A DNA stretch of 64,000 bases from Lunularia cruciata. Taxonomy: Eukaryota > Streptophyta > Marchantiopsida > Lunulariales > Lunulariaceae. The position numbers and the translations under genes are program-made. Position 1 is the stretch's first letter, and every line of letters starts with the position of its first letter. The notes below the pieces were generated by a model. It saw only the letters and a list, made by a program, of their open reading frames with translations. It was not told where the DNA came from and did no database searches. The stretch spans positions 74,006,552 to 74,070,551 of the forward strand of contig OX419756.1 of the NCBI GenBank assembly GCA_948567375.1, given 5' to 3'. Shown piece by piece: positions 11,901 to 23,115 of this stretch.

Positions 11901-13076
11901 ACACAGTACACAATCGAGGCTGTAATCTACTTGTCTTCTTAGATTGTTATCTCCATACCTCATACCGTTTTTACGAATAGTTTTTGCGGAGGGCATTCTT
12001 ATCTGTGTCCTTATTTCAATCGTGTTTTGTTCCGCAGACTCATCCGTCACAAAGTTGCTTCATGTCCTCTATTGATCTTCACACACACTACTCCTATCAG
12101 GTGAGCAAGTTGTGAGCATATCAAAATTGTAGGCGAGCACTCAATAAGAAAATGGCACATCTGTTTCTACTTCCATTTCTTCATGGTTTGCTTGTTTGCC
12201 ACAGGCTAAGATTCTCGTGGCCATTCTCGAACTTCAAAGAAGGCTACGTCTATGCTTGTTGGCGCAAACTCGGGGTTTCTATCCTCATTAGATAAGTAGA
12301 ATCGTTAGAGATTGGCACGCTCTAATTAGTCTTATCCTGAAGAGCCTTGTTTATAGAAATTCAGTCTGGTTGTTGTTTTAGAAGGTAAGTCACAGTCATT
12401 TCATACTTTTGTTATGCTACCTGAATAAACGACCTCAATAGAATGGCATTCCTACAACGGTGCTCTCCATGTGGTTGTTGGAAGTATCCGGGGAACTGTA
12501 TGCCCGGTTGACGTAAACGATGATGCTGATTTCATGCGGCAGGTAATGCTCCAGGAAGCGGTCGCAATAGTCATGGCTCCTACAGATTCATCGAGGTAAT
12601 GCTTAATGATAAACTCTCACAGAGCTTGTTTTGCCATGGTTCAAGTCATACTAGTTCAACTCCTAAATTGGCATTTTATTTGTATGATTGGTGTGTATAA
12701 GATAGGAGTCCACAGTCACACTCTGCCGTCTCAAAAACCTTAATCTTCGGGGTATTTCCGACCTTCTCCAGTCCGTGATAAGTCACATCATAACCAATTA
12801 CAGTTTCTTTACTGATAGACTCTATTTCAGCGTCCAGCCAGCAACAATCGTGGTGGTCGGGAGAGATTGACTTGGAAGTGTGCTTTTGTTTATGAACGCA
12901 GGAAATATGGTATCTTTCGACTATCGGAGCCCAGCGGCCTAAAGACAATACAATCATGTGACAAACGAGGGTTTCATCCTCATGATCAGCCTTCAGATGG
13001 GAGTCCAATATATGAAACTTCAGCCCATGTTTTATTAGATCCTAAAATTCCGTGTGACGTAGTTGATTTAAGGTAG
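7399..13076 (+). CDS. AMSH: AMSH-type JAMM/MPN+ deubiquitinase (STAM-binding-protein homologue), complete, 14 exons
   Basis: This is a zinc metalloprotease that cleaves Lys63-linked ubiquitin chains on endosomal cargo and binds ESCRT-III. The exons are 7399-7506, 8315-8379, 8543-8618, 8807-8992, 9229-9689, 10243-10348, 10526-10572, 10703-11030, 11240-11329, 11465-11527, 11694-11768, 12038-12100, 12543-12595 and 12902-13076. Every join keeps phase, giving 1,896 nt and 631 residues ending VVDLR-stop. An N-terminal USP8/AMSH dimerisation region (about 15-115) is followed by a repeat-bearing linker (150-455) and the MPN+ domain (460-631). The start at 7399 was chosen because the similarity begins there; an in-frame ATG at 7306 could add 31 residues. 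Arabidopsis AMSH3 is shorter, and the surplus is in the linker. Exon 7 is short and weakly supported by similarity, though its phase fits. No defect was seen. Confidence 0.95.
9250..9594 (+). repeat. Five tandem 69-bp (23-residue) repeats in AMSH exon 5
   Basis: Exon 5 encodes five consecutive units of exactly 23 residues (protein positions 153-267). Each starts with W/L-x-G, carries an R-Q/H/R pair at unit positions 14-15 and ends near G-Y-N. Unit starts read WTGELPSK, LAGELNNR, WTGDVSSV, WKGTLNSQ and WTGNGSPN. The units are diverged in both DNA and protein, so the array is old and has kept its length. I do not know this repeat from the AMSH family and do not assign it a function. Confidence 0.9.
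9690..10242 (+). other. AMSH intron 5, no recognisable content
   Basis: This is a 553-nt GT-AG intron between the repeat exon and exon 6. I see no repeat, RNA gene or coding signal in it. Other AMSH introns longer than 300 nt (7507-8314 and 12101-12542) are equally featureless, except that 12596-12901 is close to that size and also blank. Confidence 0.6.
11240..13076 (+). CDS. AMSH: AMSH exons 9-14: MPN+/JAMM catalytic domain
   Basis: The JAMM signature is intact. Catalytic Glu480 is in NLETCGVLAG, His535 and His537 are in GWIHTHPSQ, Ser545 is present and Asp548 is in SSIDLHTH, giving the spacing HxHx7SxxD. The AMSH-specific structural zinc site is also present (His550, Cys593, His599, His601 in KRGFHPH). 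The intron between exons 11 and 12 falls between His535 and Thr536, inside the metal-binding HxH. An active Lys63-specific enzyme is expected. Confidence 0.95.
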
Positions 13077-14182
13077 AACAGTTTCCATGTACATGAAGAA
13101 AGAAATATTCTAGTAAATACCTGCCCACACTCAATTCTTTATCGAATTTAAATTACAAGAAGGAGCATTAATTTGTCACTCGACATCTTTGAGAAACCAC
13201 TCCCAAAAGCCCTTCGCGAAAGTGTAGTAGTAATATATTCCTACAATCAGCTTACATTTGAAACTACGCTTTATGAGAACGGATTCTAGCAAAGTTAGCG
13301 GAGGACCTGAAGCTTCTCATTTTGGACCGTTCTTGGCCATTATTCCCTTGCCTGAGAGATTCTCCCCTAACACCAATCCGCAGCCTTCAAGGGGTGATAG
13401 TGGGATGCGTAATTTACCCTAAGTTGAATTTGTATAGTGAGGAAGGTTTTCTTCGTTGGAACGAACCCATCTTTCATATCAAATTTTTTACCGGTTACGT
13501 GTACATCTAAGTTGTTGAAACGGATTTGCAATGCTCTACCACTATACTCTCTTCTACTTGAAGTCCAATCTTTGTACTATTCTGGACTCACTTTCTTCTC
13601 TAATTCTGAGCGCGATTCTTGAAAAAACTCAGTCACTGTCGATTGTTGGCATATCTATCACCATACTCTCTGGCACGGTACCTTCAAGCAGGTCACTCAT
13701 GCACAACTTCTACTATGCAGTGGATAGAAGAGCTTTCCAGAGCCGGCATAAATGATCGGGTGTCTCATCTGGATGTAGATTCATGCCATATAATCAGGAA
13801 GAGGCGGCACGTGCCTAATGTTGTTGGTGCGAATATGGCCTGCATATATTTCTGTTCGACATTGTCAAAACACAGCGAAAAGAGGAAAGTAAAAAGTTGA
13901 TCGCGAGTGAATTGGGGCTTTACGAAAGAATTGTGTACTGGGAGGTCAATGCTAACGTCAGGTGCCGGATAGGTGTTCGAAGCAGCGAATCCCGGCTGAT
14001 TTTGTTGATGCTTGTGGTGGACTGTAGAATTACGCTATCCTCTTGTGTTAATCTGACCAGCAAGCTAAGCTTTGGCTATGTTGTCGTCCAAGCTGAAGAA
14101 AATAGGCGCTTTCGGACTGATTCAAATGTGGCAACCTGGAAGGAAAAGGAAGCACGTAATATGGACTTCGGGGAAAAAGGCG

Positions 14183-14200
14183 TTTAGGGTTTAGGGTTTT
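14183..14200 (+). repeat. Short interstitial telomere-like repeat (TTTAGGG)2
   Basis: Two exact units of the plant-type telomere repeat TTTAGGG are followed by TTTT. Such telo-boxes are common near plant promoters and as repair scars. Two units alone say little beyond being consistent with a plant. Confidence 0.7.
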
Positions 14201-14839
14201 AAAAAGGGAATATGGACGTCTGCACTGGAGTTTCTTTACTTCCTTTTCGAAACCGTCTTTTCTAACGTGTCCTCTGAGTCGGCAACGAACGGGAATAAAA
14301 CCACGTGATATGCATCTATGTAATTCCAGAAAGTCCTTTCATCTATTGTTTCAAGTATCCTTGCCTGAAAAGTTTATCCATCATGCATCTGTTCCCATTT
14401 TCACTGAGTTAGTTTCCCAAATTTCGCGAATTGTCTCTAGCCATAACTTCTTAAAATCCCTCCGCGTGCAGAGAAACCAAAGGTAGTGAAGTTCAATGCC
14501 ATCGCGGACCATAGTCCTCTTTAATCCAAATTCCTTTTGGGGAGATTGGATTCACATTGCCCTGCATTTAAGGGTTTTCTTTGAGAATAATACCAGGAGT
14601 CCGAGGAAATTGGGAGGAAGGCATATCACCCTTCTCCGAAGAAAGGTGACCACTCAGAATATGTGAAGGATAGGAGAATCCCATCAAGCCATAGAAAGGA
14701 GAAACAAAAGAGATAAAATGGGGCTAGGTCTCAACAGGATCCATATGAAAATTTTTGCCTACTGAATCTATGATATTCGAACTATGTAAATCGCCAGATC
14801 TATCAACTTCTGGAACCTCCGAACAAACATCACCTAGTC

Positions 14840-15026
14840 CCGAACAGATGGGGAGGACTGTACAGCAGTTTGAATTTGGATAACACGTGTAAGAGTCTGG
14901 ATGGATAACGATGAGTCGATATCACTAGGTGACAGAACAACAAGGCATATTGGTTTCTGCATGCAGAATGCAATACACGTGTTCCTGAACTATCGCAATT
15001 TCACACGTGTACCCCCATCTGTTCGG
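14840..15026. mobile_element. Possible MITE with 14-bp terminal inverted repeats
   Basis: CCGAACAGATGGGG at 14840-14853 is matched exactly, in inverse orientation, by CCCCATCTGTTCGG at 15013-15026, giving a 187-bp unit. ACACGTGT also occurs near both arms (about 14883 and 15003), so the inner flanks are partly palindromic too. No clear target-site duplication was found, so mobility is only suggested. Confidence 0.4.
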
Positions 15027-16123
15027 TGCTCCAGCAATGCTGCGGAAACTTGAAAGTTGGTAAAACTATTAAGCATTCCACGTAGCATCCATGGCGTTTT
15101 CTTGCACTAAATCGTCGGTGGATTGACTCCCCTCTTTCCTGCCGGAGACTTCCACGAGCTGGAGGACAAATACTGGACCTATTTGTCTGTCGTTGATACC
15201 GTGATCCTTATGTGCTGTGCTCATCGAGGCATTAATTGAACTGGCTTTTTATGTGCGCTCCTATTGACTTGTCCTTCCAAAGTCCCCAAGAGATTGGCGT
15301 CATATGGCGGTCGATCCTCTCTAAGATGTAGTTTTCTAATCTTTATTTTCTCTAAACATACAGATTTCAGCACTCCCATGCCGGGTTCAAACAAAACTTC
15401 ATCTTCAATCGCACTTATGTATAATACCATTGGAGATTCAGCTTCAGTTTCAAAAGGAGGTTCATCGTCAAGGTGTAGTTGACTTCAAAGAACGTTTAGT
15501 TTACGTTCCTTGAATGTGAAATGGTAAAGTTAACCAGATCAGTAAGTTTTAAGAATAGAGTATATCTGAAGATTAAAATTTGCTCTACTTTCGTCAGCTA
15601 TTACTTTTCCTTACGTATCACCTTTTGAGGTTACTCCCTACCACTGACAATTAGAGAAAGTCGACTGTAAATCAATCCTCGCGCATTGAGATTATTGATA
15701 CCAGGATGGTCCACGTAGTTGATTCACATAGTTGACTTTGGGTGAACCCAACAATTTGCATTTCCTATCTCGACAGATAGGCGTTAAAACTTTTCGATTT
15801 CAGTTTGTCCAGATTTGTTGTTGAAATCTGTCCCTACTGTGGTCATGCCCCGTCGAGAACATAGTTGTTCAGGGATTTCGGTTTCTTCTTTATAGAAAAC
15901 GTGTTGTAGTGCCTTCGATATTGTGGTTGGAAGCTTTACATAACCTCTTGATCGTAGTTGCATACTCAAAGCACAGTAATGTTGTGATATGCTACAGTAA
16001 TGTCATGGCATTGCGCGTGGGAGAACTTGGATGGAATACAAGAAACAAGCAGATGTTTAATACAGACTGGTCTCTAGTCTAAGTACTTCGTGCACGGGAC
16101 CCTAGAATCATTCTCTATAACGG

Positions 16124-16437
16124 TAGTAAGTGAAGTGTCTCGCATATGGTTCAATAAAAATTTCAACGATGAGTTCTAAGCAAGTGAGATTACTATCTAA
16201 TTATGGTTTAACTATTATTGTTTACCACTTATACGCATCTTTACTACTTAACAATGATCCAAGAGTGACCTTGAATCAAAGATTAAATTTTCTGCAACAT
16301 TAGCAAGTGAAGTGTTTCGCGTCTGGTTTAATATATTCTAAAAGACGAGTTTCTAAGCAAGTGAGGGTACTTAATATGGTCGACTCATCTTGGTTACAAA
16401 TATACGCATTTTTACTACTTAAATTAACTATCCAAGA
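16124..16437. repeat. Diverged tandem duplication, period 177 bp
   Basis: The block AAGTGAAGTGTCTCGC, followed by a TCTAAGCAAGTGAG block and a TATACGCAT-TTTACTACTTAA block and ending near ATCCAAGAG, occurs at about 16124-16268 and again at 16301-16437. The offset of the first block is 177 bp. The two copies differ by many substitutions and small indels. It is non-coding. Confidence 0.75.
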
Positions 16438-18708
16438 GGGGTATATATCATAACAATAAATGAGTTTGGTCAATCCTCTAGAGAGTATTTTATTGAGGAC
16501 TTATTCTAGCATGTTTGAGTCGTAACGAGGTTATATTGTATATCGCAAACGTGAAATAGCAGGAATATCGTGAGATGATTAGATATAAAGGCCACAGGGA
16601 ACTTCTAGCATCATGAAGTTCGCTTTTACAGTTAGTGTACTCTCATTTTGAACTTTTGGATCCCAAGACTTTAGATAAGAGAAGAACACTATGTAGAGAA
16701 TAAAGAAATTTTGCTTGCATACAGTACAAAGTCTTCAGTTTCTAGCACTCATAGCCTAATGTTTTTCCAACATTTCCAATTTGTCCGATTTCTGCTGAAC
16801 AACTTTTAGGATTACCGACAGCTTTACTCTGAAGAGAAGCATTTCACTTTTCTTGATCAATCTTCCTAGTAATTCCTAGAATAACATGTATGGATATTGA
16901 CACAGTGATATATTAAAGAGTCTTGAGTAAATACGCAACATGATTTAAATTGTTCCTCACCGTCTATGTGCGAGGGGTAAAAACATAATATTGTGACGTT
17001 TAAGACCGCATATCAATAAGAACGATGGATTCGTCAACGACTTCCAGAATTAAACTATTGCCTTTTCTTAAGTTTTCCATTTAGTGCGTGATCTCGCACA
17101 CAACCTTCTCTGTGGGTGCTTTTTGCACATCACTTCACATGTTCCACGTACAAAAATCATTATGAAGTAGTCTATGCCTCTTCTGAGGAAGACGATGGTC
17201 GATAACAGCGATTAAAAAAACAGAAGATACATAAGGGCCAGCTAGAGTAATATGCACGTCCTTAATATCACATACTGCAATATTTGAACTGTTTGTTCCC
17301 TTTCCTTATTCTGCTCTGCAGCCATTTGGCCTGGGGTAGGAGATACGACAGAAAGAGAAAGGCCGATTTATTCCTTACATTAATCATAACGTTTGGAAAT
17401 GGAAGAAAGTTCACTTAGATTCGTGTGCCCAAGTTTTCTCTAATTTGCACGAGGTAGAGGAGAGCCTATCCACGTAAGACGTTGGAGACATATGCCATAT
17501 GTCTGAATACACATGTTCACAATGCATAAACGACTCACATTGAAGAAGAATATGTTGGACCATTGTCCATTTCCAGCTAGTCTTTTTGTCTATGCATTCT
17601 TCTTACATACTCGCCGTTTGGGGCTTAGAACTCTATATTTAAAATATATTTAAAATGACTTGGTATACAATTTATGATGCATAAGCAAGTATAGTGAGGC
17701 ACCTTTGTGCTTGATCAAGTCAGCTAAATAGACTCAATTTTTCTTAAAGATGTGCAGGTTTTTTCTAAAACAGGGTCTGGAAAGTGTAGTGTAGGTTTAG
17801 AGAGAGTAGTGAGACTAATTAGTCAATGATCGCCCTAAATGACCGATTAGAGAGCTTTTCACAGAGTGTCCTACGTGGACCATCCGCTGTAATCGGAGGC
17901 AAATGCTGGAAGCCATGTCAAAAGTATAAGTTTGAGAGCCAATGATTGCAGACCAAGTGGCTGTTTTTGAATGGTCCTCGTCATCGATTAGTGAAAGCGG
18001 CCTTGCTGACGAAGAATGTTTGCCGGACGGGAGTGGAGGTGGTCGAAGAAAGGCAGGAAGGGCCAGCAGCTGCTACTGCCACCACTGATGGACGAGCTTG
18101 GAGGAAGTGCCCACCATGAGTCTCAATCTTTGAAGAGGGGAAATCCATTTGAATTAATAGGGGAAGTAATTTTCCTGTCAAGGGGTTTTTCTTCTTCAGA
18201 GCGAATGCTGTAGAGAAAAGTAGCTATCGAGGAGGAGGTCAAAGCGAATGAGCAACCCGCACATGAAGTTGGCAGAGAATTTTATCATTTTAACCAGGAG
18301 ATCACTTTCGTAGGAAATCAACTCGGTAGAATTTGGCGTCAGTGCTCTAGATGGTTCATAGGTGAGAAGGTTGCCGAAATTTTCGCTGTAATTTCGAATG
18401 CGATAAGGTGCTGATTTGCGGAACTCAGGGATTGAGCAGGAAGAGTAGAATTTGCGATCCAGTGAAATCTCACACTGGAGATAGAGGATTCATTTGGATG
18501 TCCGAAGTTACCAAAACTATGAAGGACGAAGGTGACACCCAGCTTGAGAGCTCCTTGTGGCGAAGTGTAGAGTAATAGATCGTATACAGGTGGTTAGCAA
18601 AACCTTTGGTGGATGGATCTCAACAGCGACGGATCGGCAGGAAACTAAGTGGAGCGAAAAATCGAGTTGCAGGTGGTCTAGTCGAGAGACGACTTACTGT
18701 GATAAACC

Positions 18709-21700
18709 ATGGTCTTCGAGGAACATGTCGCGTATTACCTGGAAAGGTACCTTGGCAATTATGTCAAGGGCCTCTCCAAGGAAGCTCTGAAGATTAGTGT
18801 CTGGCAAGGTAAATTTTCATGACTTGGTTCCTTTGCTAAAGAATGCACGATCAAAAATATTTTGCACATGCGCTCATGTGACATACATTATTCAGTCCCG
18901 TCACACTTGGCTCCAGCATCACTCCTACCTGTTAGATGGATTCCCCTTGCTTCCCCTTTACCTCCTTTATCTGCTCGACAGGGCTTGCTTCTGTTCTCAC
19001 ATGAATGTGAAAGTGTTAACTATGCGTGCTACCCAGGGGATGCATCGATTTTTGCTTCTGTTTCCCAACTATTTCTCTGGTGCATGATAATCATGGAATG
19101 TATCTACTTTTGCTTCTGCTTTCTAACGATTTCGCTCTGTATTTACTTTCTGAGCTCGTTTTCCTTTCCTTTCGCATCCCTTGCTTGCATTCTTTCTTGC
19201 TGGTATTCCCCGTATGCGTTTGTCCGGTTCGGTCCTAAGTGGGTTCTGGATCCCCCGTTCCACGAACGACTTCTGCTGCCATTACTCAAATACATTGTAC
19301 CTTGTGTTATATAAGACCTTCGCGTAAGCAGACCATATTGAGTAATTGATATTTATTAAGGTCTTTTTTGTTTCAGTCGGTCATTCAGCCGACGAAGGAA
19401 CTAGCGAATCAGGAATAGGGAATTCTGACGCAGGTGGAGTCTTAATTGAATTCTGGAATCTGCTGGTCCTAAATATGTGCATAGCGATTGCTTTAAATAA
19501 TAGTAGGCATAAAATACAGGAATGTGACAACGGACCAAGGGACATCTTTTCGTGGAAGTTAATTAGGTGCATTTTGTTCAATAGAAATTCGACAAGTTCA
19601 GCTTCATCGACAAACTTAAGGCGACAAATTCTTCTGCAAGGGTTGCATTTGTGACAAATGTTGTACAGGTTTAATCTATACAATAAACAAATATATTGCA
19701 CCTGGAAACGCTCATTGTTCCCGAGAGCGAAATACAATGGCACAATGTAGGCACGGAAACGGAAATTCAAGTTGCATGGAATAAGGATGAGTCGAAAGCT
19801 ACGGATAGGGCACAGATGTCCCTGGGATAGTGCTACGAAATTGGAAGTAGACTCACAAGGTTTTCAGCATTCAATTGAAGGAACTGATTTGGGCTGTTTT
19901 CGGCTGCCTTAATTGAAATTCAGATAGTTACAATCGCAGACAATGGACACCAACTCCATTTTGCACCATCATCAATGCTACAGCCATTTCCTGGCGTACA
20001 TTGTGTCTTAGCGTATTTTGCGTATTTATACGGATCAGCTAGCAGCTTGATCATCAAGGACAATCACGATATCAAACTGGGCAATTCCTGGCTGGAAAGT
20101 TGTGGAGTTCCTCTCAGAACTCAGGATGAAGATCCGTTTCTACGTGTCTTTTGTGCATCAATTCAGCTGGCAAAGCTAAGAAGCTAAATTTAGTTGCAAT
20201 TCTTGGAGGCAGAACACATTTTAGTAGAAGATCGTATCCTGATGGTGCAAAGAGGGACCAAGCTGTTCATTGTGAAATAAAAATTAGTAAAAAATATGTT
20301 ACATAGGTTATATGCGAGTCCGTGGTGACTTTCTAGAGCCGGTGAGGTTCACAAGCGTCAGACCAAAGGTTTTTAGTCCGCCAGTATTAACCCTTTTCGA
20401 GCACCAAGAATCTGGTGGTTAATGGGCTTACTGGACTCATGCGCAGGGAATGTGGAGCTCACGAATATGCAGCTGAAGCCAGAAGCATTGAATTCTCTGA
20501 AGCTGCCGATAAAAGTAAAAGCAGGATTTTTGGGCTCTGTAAAACTGAAGGTGTGGATAATATGTTCGCTTTCTTCCATTTGAATCAAATCTACGTATTG
20601 GTAGGCCAGACTTGACATGTAGAAAATGGTCACGACGTACTCCCCTTTCTTCATCAGAGGATGTTGTGTTGAGATTCAGGATCGTCAGCGAAACTAATTA
20701 TCAAAGACTCAATTCTTTTACAAAGCATGTCAGTGCGTCCGAGCAGATGCTAGGAGATAGAGTCGAGAGGAAAGTAATATGTGAATGTCAAGATGTGAAT
20801 ATCTGCGCTGGCTACAGCTTCGTTTCGCCAGCTAATAAGTTATCTCGGTCTACAGGTTCCATGGAGTCGACTAGGACAAGAGCCTGTTGTGGTGCTCCTA
20901 GACCGTATATATCTGCTAGCAGAACCTGCCACCAAAGTCGACGGAGGGGATCATGGTGATGCTGTCCAGGAAGCAAAGATGAAGCGTGTCAAGGTACTCT
21001 CTTATCTAAGTTGCTGGCCCAAATCCTGAGTAGTGCAGGGGTACTCATTCAGTCTCCGCACTCGGTCTAGAAGCGTTTAGTTGCTCTGAAAGGGTTTATT
21101 GTACCAAGTGAGCTTTTACATTGGATAAAAAAAGAAGTAAAAGGATAAAAAATGAACTCAGAATATATATACTGAGTGGTCCGAACTCTGATCTCTGTCA
21201 ACATTTGGAGCACATCTTGCAGAATATGAACTTAGTCCAACTGACAACACGCATGTTTGTTTGATCACACAGGATACAGAGTCAAAACTAGTAGAGAAGA
21301 AGGCTGACGCCGACAAGAAAGAAGAACTGGTAATCTATCAGCAGCCACTTGATATACCTTTATTACATGAACTGGACTTGGAACGTTTCTACACTTTACA
21401 GCAAGCCAATTACGGGCAGGAAAATCGGTGAAGCGTTGTTGAGTGGCACGCCAAGCGTTCTCATCTCGAATGCCATTCTTTGGATTCGAGAACATCTGTC
21501 TTTGTAGGTTTATTATAGAAATGCAGAGCGACCGATGTCTCTGACATTTACCGTGACTAGTGTTGTTTCATGAATACTAGAATTTGGAAACACGATCTAA
21601 AAGTTCTGACTTATACTTTCTTCTATTTTCTCATCATGGTGTTTATGCAAGTTCTATTCATTCGACAATAATGAATGGCTTGTTTGATTTCGAGAACAGA

Positions 21701-23115
21701 ATAATACCTCTTGGCTGGGATCTTTGATCAGCACTATTATTGGCAATCTCAAACTTTCGATTACGAACATTCACATAAGATATGAAGATACTGAAAGGTA
21801 CTATTCTTGTCCTTGGAGTGGGTTTCGGATCTACGAACGGCTTCTGCTCTCGTAGCTCTTTGATTCTTGTCCTTGGGAAGTATGGGAGCTTCACATTCGA
21901 CAGCTTAAATTTAGCCCCTTGTAGACGTTCCTGTGACATATGAAATGTCTTAACAAGAGTGTGCTAATTTCCAGTCATCCCGGACAGAGTGTCCTCCATT
22001 CTTTACGTATTATCTGGAAATAGGAAGTGTGCAGTCGGGGTTAGTCTGCTAGTTGCACTAAAACCAACTACTCTCGTGATTGTTGGTTTTACATATTGAG
22101 AAGATACCCCCGGTTAAGCGTTATGGAAGTTACTTGGAATCTATGTGAAGGATATATGTGTGATGGTGGTGCAGCAACCCAGGACATCCTTTCGCTGCTG
22201 GCTTAACTTTGGAAAAGCTCGCAGCTGTGACGGTTGATAAAGAAGGGAAAGAGACGTTCATTACTGGTGGATCTTTAGATCAGATCCAAAAGGTGAACCT
22301 TCATGCTTATTGCTGTTACAGAAGTAGATATATCCAACTTCCGGTCCATGCAGCTTCCCTGATGCTAAGGGGTTACGAGTCTCTGTGTGTTGGACTATCT
22401 CAATTGATGTTCACGGTGTAGAACTAGCGCATGAACAGTAGATAAACACAGCAACTGATTCATGCTTGTATGGAACTTTTGACAGTCTGGTGAACTCCAG
22501 CGGCTCTCTTTTTACTTCGATCCTGATACTGAACCATGGAAACCTGAGAAGAAGTGGGAAGATCTTCTTCCAGCAGAGTGGACGAAGGTGATCTCATTTG
22601 TAATCAGCTTCATGCTTAGTGTCTTATTATTGGCTTATAATTGGTTGGTACAAGTACGGGAAAAGGTTAGATTTGTCATAGTTTCATTTCCTCCATTGGG
22701 GCATCACGAACAAGATCAAGATAATGTGTTCATTTCTGTACTCTAGGTCCATACCACCAGTTTAACAAAAATCTTTTATGCTCACGCTAATATAATCATT
22801 CTCTCCGTGTTTCGCTTGAAACTTCTTCAGTGGAGGAGCCTGTTCCTGGTGAGTCTTCTCACTGCTAAACTTGACGATGCGTACATTTGCACTGATGTCA
22901 TTATCTTCCAGATATTTGGTCAAGGTATTCAGTCAGAATCGGCTTCAAAAGATGGCAGTAAGAAGTTTGGACGTCCCCAACATCATTATCTGCTGGCACC
23001 TGTCGGAGGCACCGCCAGATACAGTAAACTTGCGAACAAGGAAACGAGAACTCCAGACCAACCTGCACAAACTGCGGTCGTTTTTCTCGATGATGTCACT
23101 ATTGGCTTGTCGGAG
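18709..23115 (+). CDS. VPS13: VPS13 exons 1-8 (residues 1-307): chorein N-terminal domain
   Basis: The exons are 18709-18808, 20447-20550, 20856-20993, 21273-21329, 21700-21797, 22175-22292, 22486-22587 and 22912-23115. Readable family blocks are YLGNYVKGLSKEALKISVWQ, NMQLKPEALNSLKLPIKVKA, VPWSRLGQEPVVVLLDRIYL, WLGSLISTIIGNLKLSITNI and HPFAAGLTLEKLAAVTVDKE. This is the end of the bridge that scoops lipid from the donor membrane, usually the ER. The exon 4 segment is charged (KKADADKKEE), as in homologues. All joins are GT-AG. Confidence 0.95.

Larger units (their letters stand above)
13077..18708. other. Intergenic region: AMSH 3' UTR, repeats, VPS13 promoter and 5' leader
   Basis: 5.6 kb lie between the AMSH stop and the VPS13 start. 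The first few hundred bases must include the AMSH 3' UTR. Inside are a two-unit telomere-like run, a possible MITE (14840-15026) and a diverged tandem duplication (16124-16437). The last kilobase should hold the VPS13 promoter and 5' UTR; several upstream ATGs exist (for example 18557) but none resembles a gene. Reading frames at 13322-14187 and 18862-19314 match no family I know and look like chance. Confidence 0.6.

Noticed and set aside
13897-14187. 96-codon open frame after AMSH
   Set aside because: No family resemblance, no supporting splice context, and it runs into the telomere-like repeat.
15704-17885. 15-bp inverted repeat (GGATGGTCCACGTAG / CTACGTGGACCATCC) bracketing 2.2 kb, as if a DNA transposon
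   Set aside because: About two such 15-mers are expected by chance among all pairs in 64 kb, the match does not extend, and no transposase or target duplication is present.
18862-19314. 150-codon open frame in VPS13 intron 1
   Set aside because: Low-complexity Phe/Leu/Ser composition from a pyrimidine-rich intron, and it overlaps a dispersed repeat copy.
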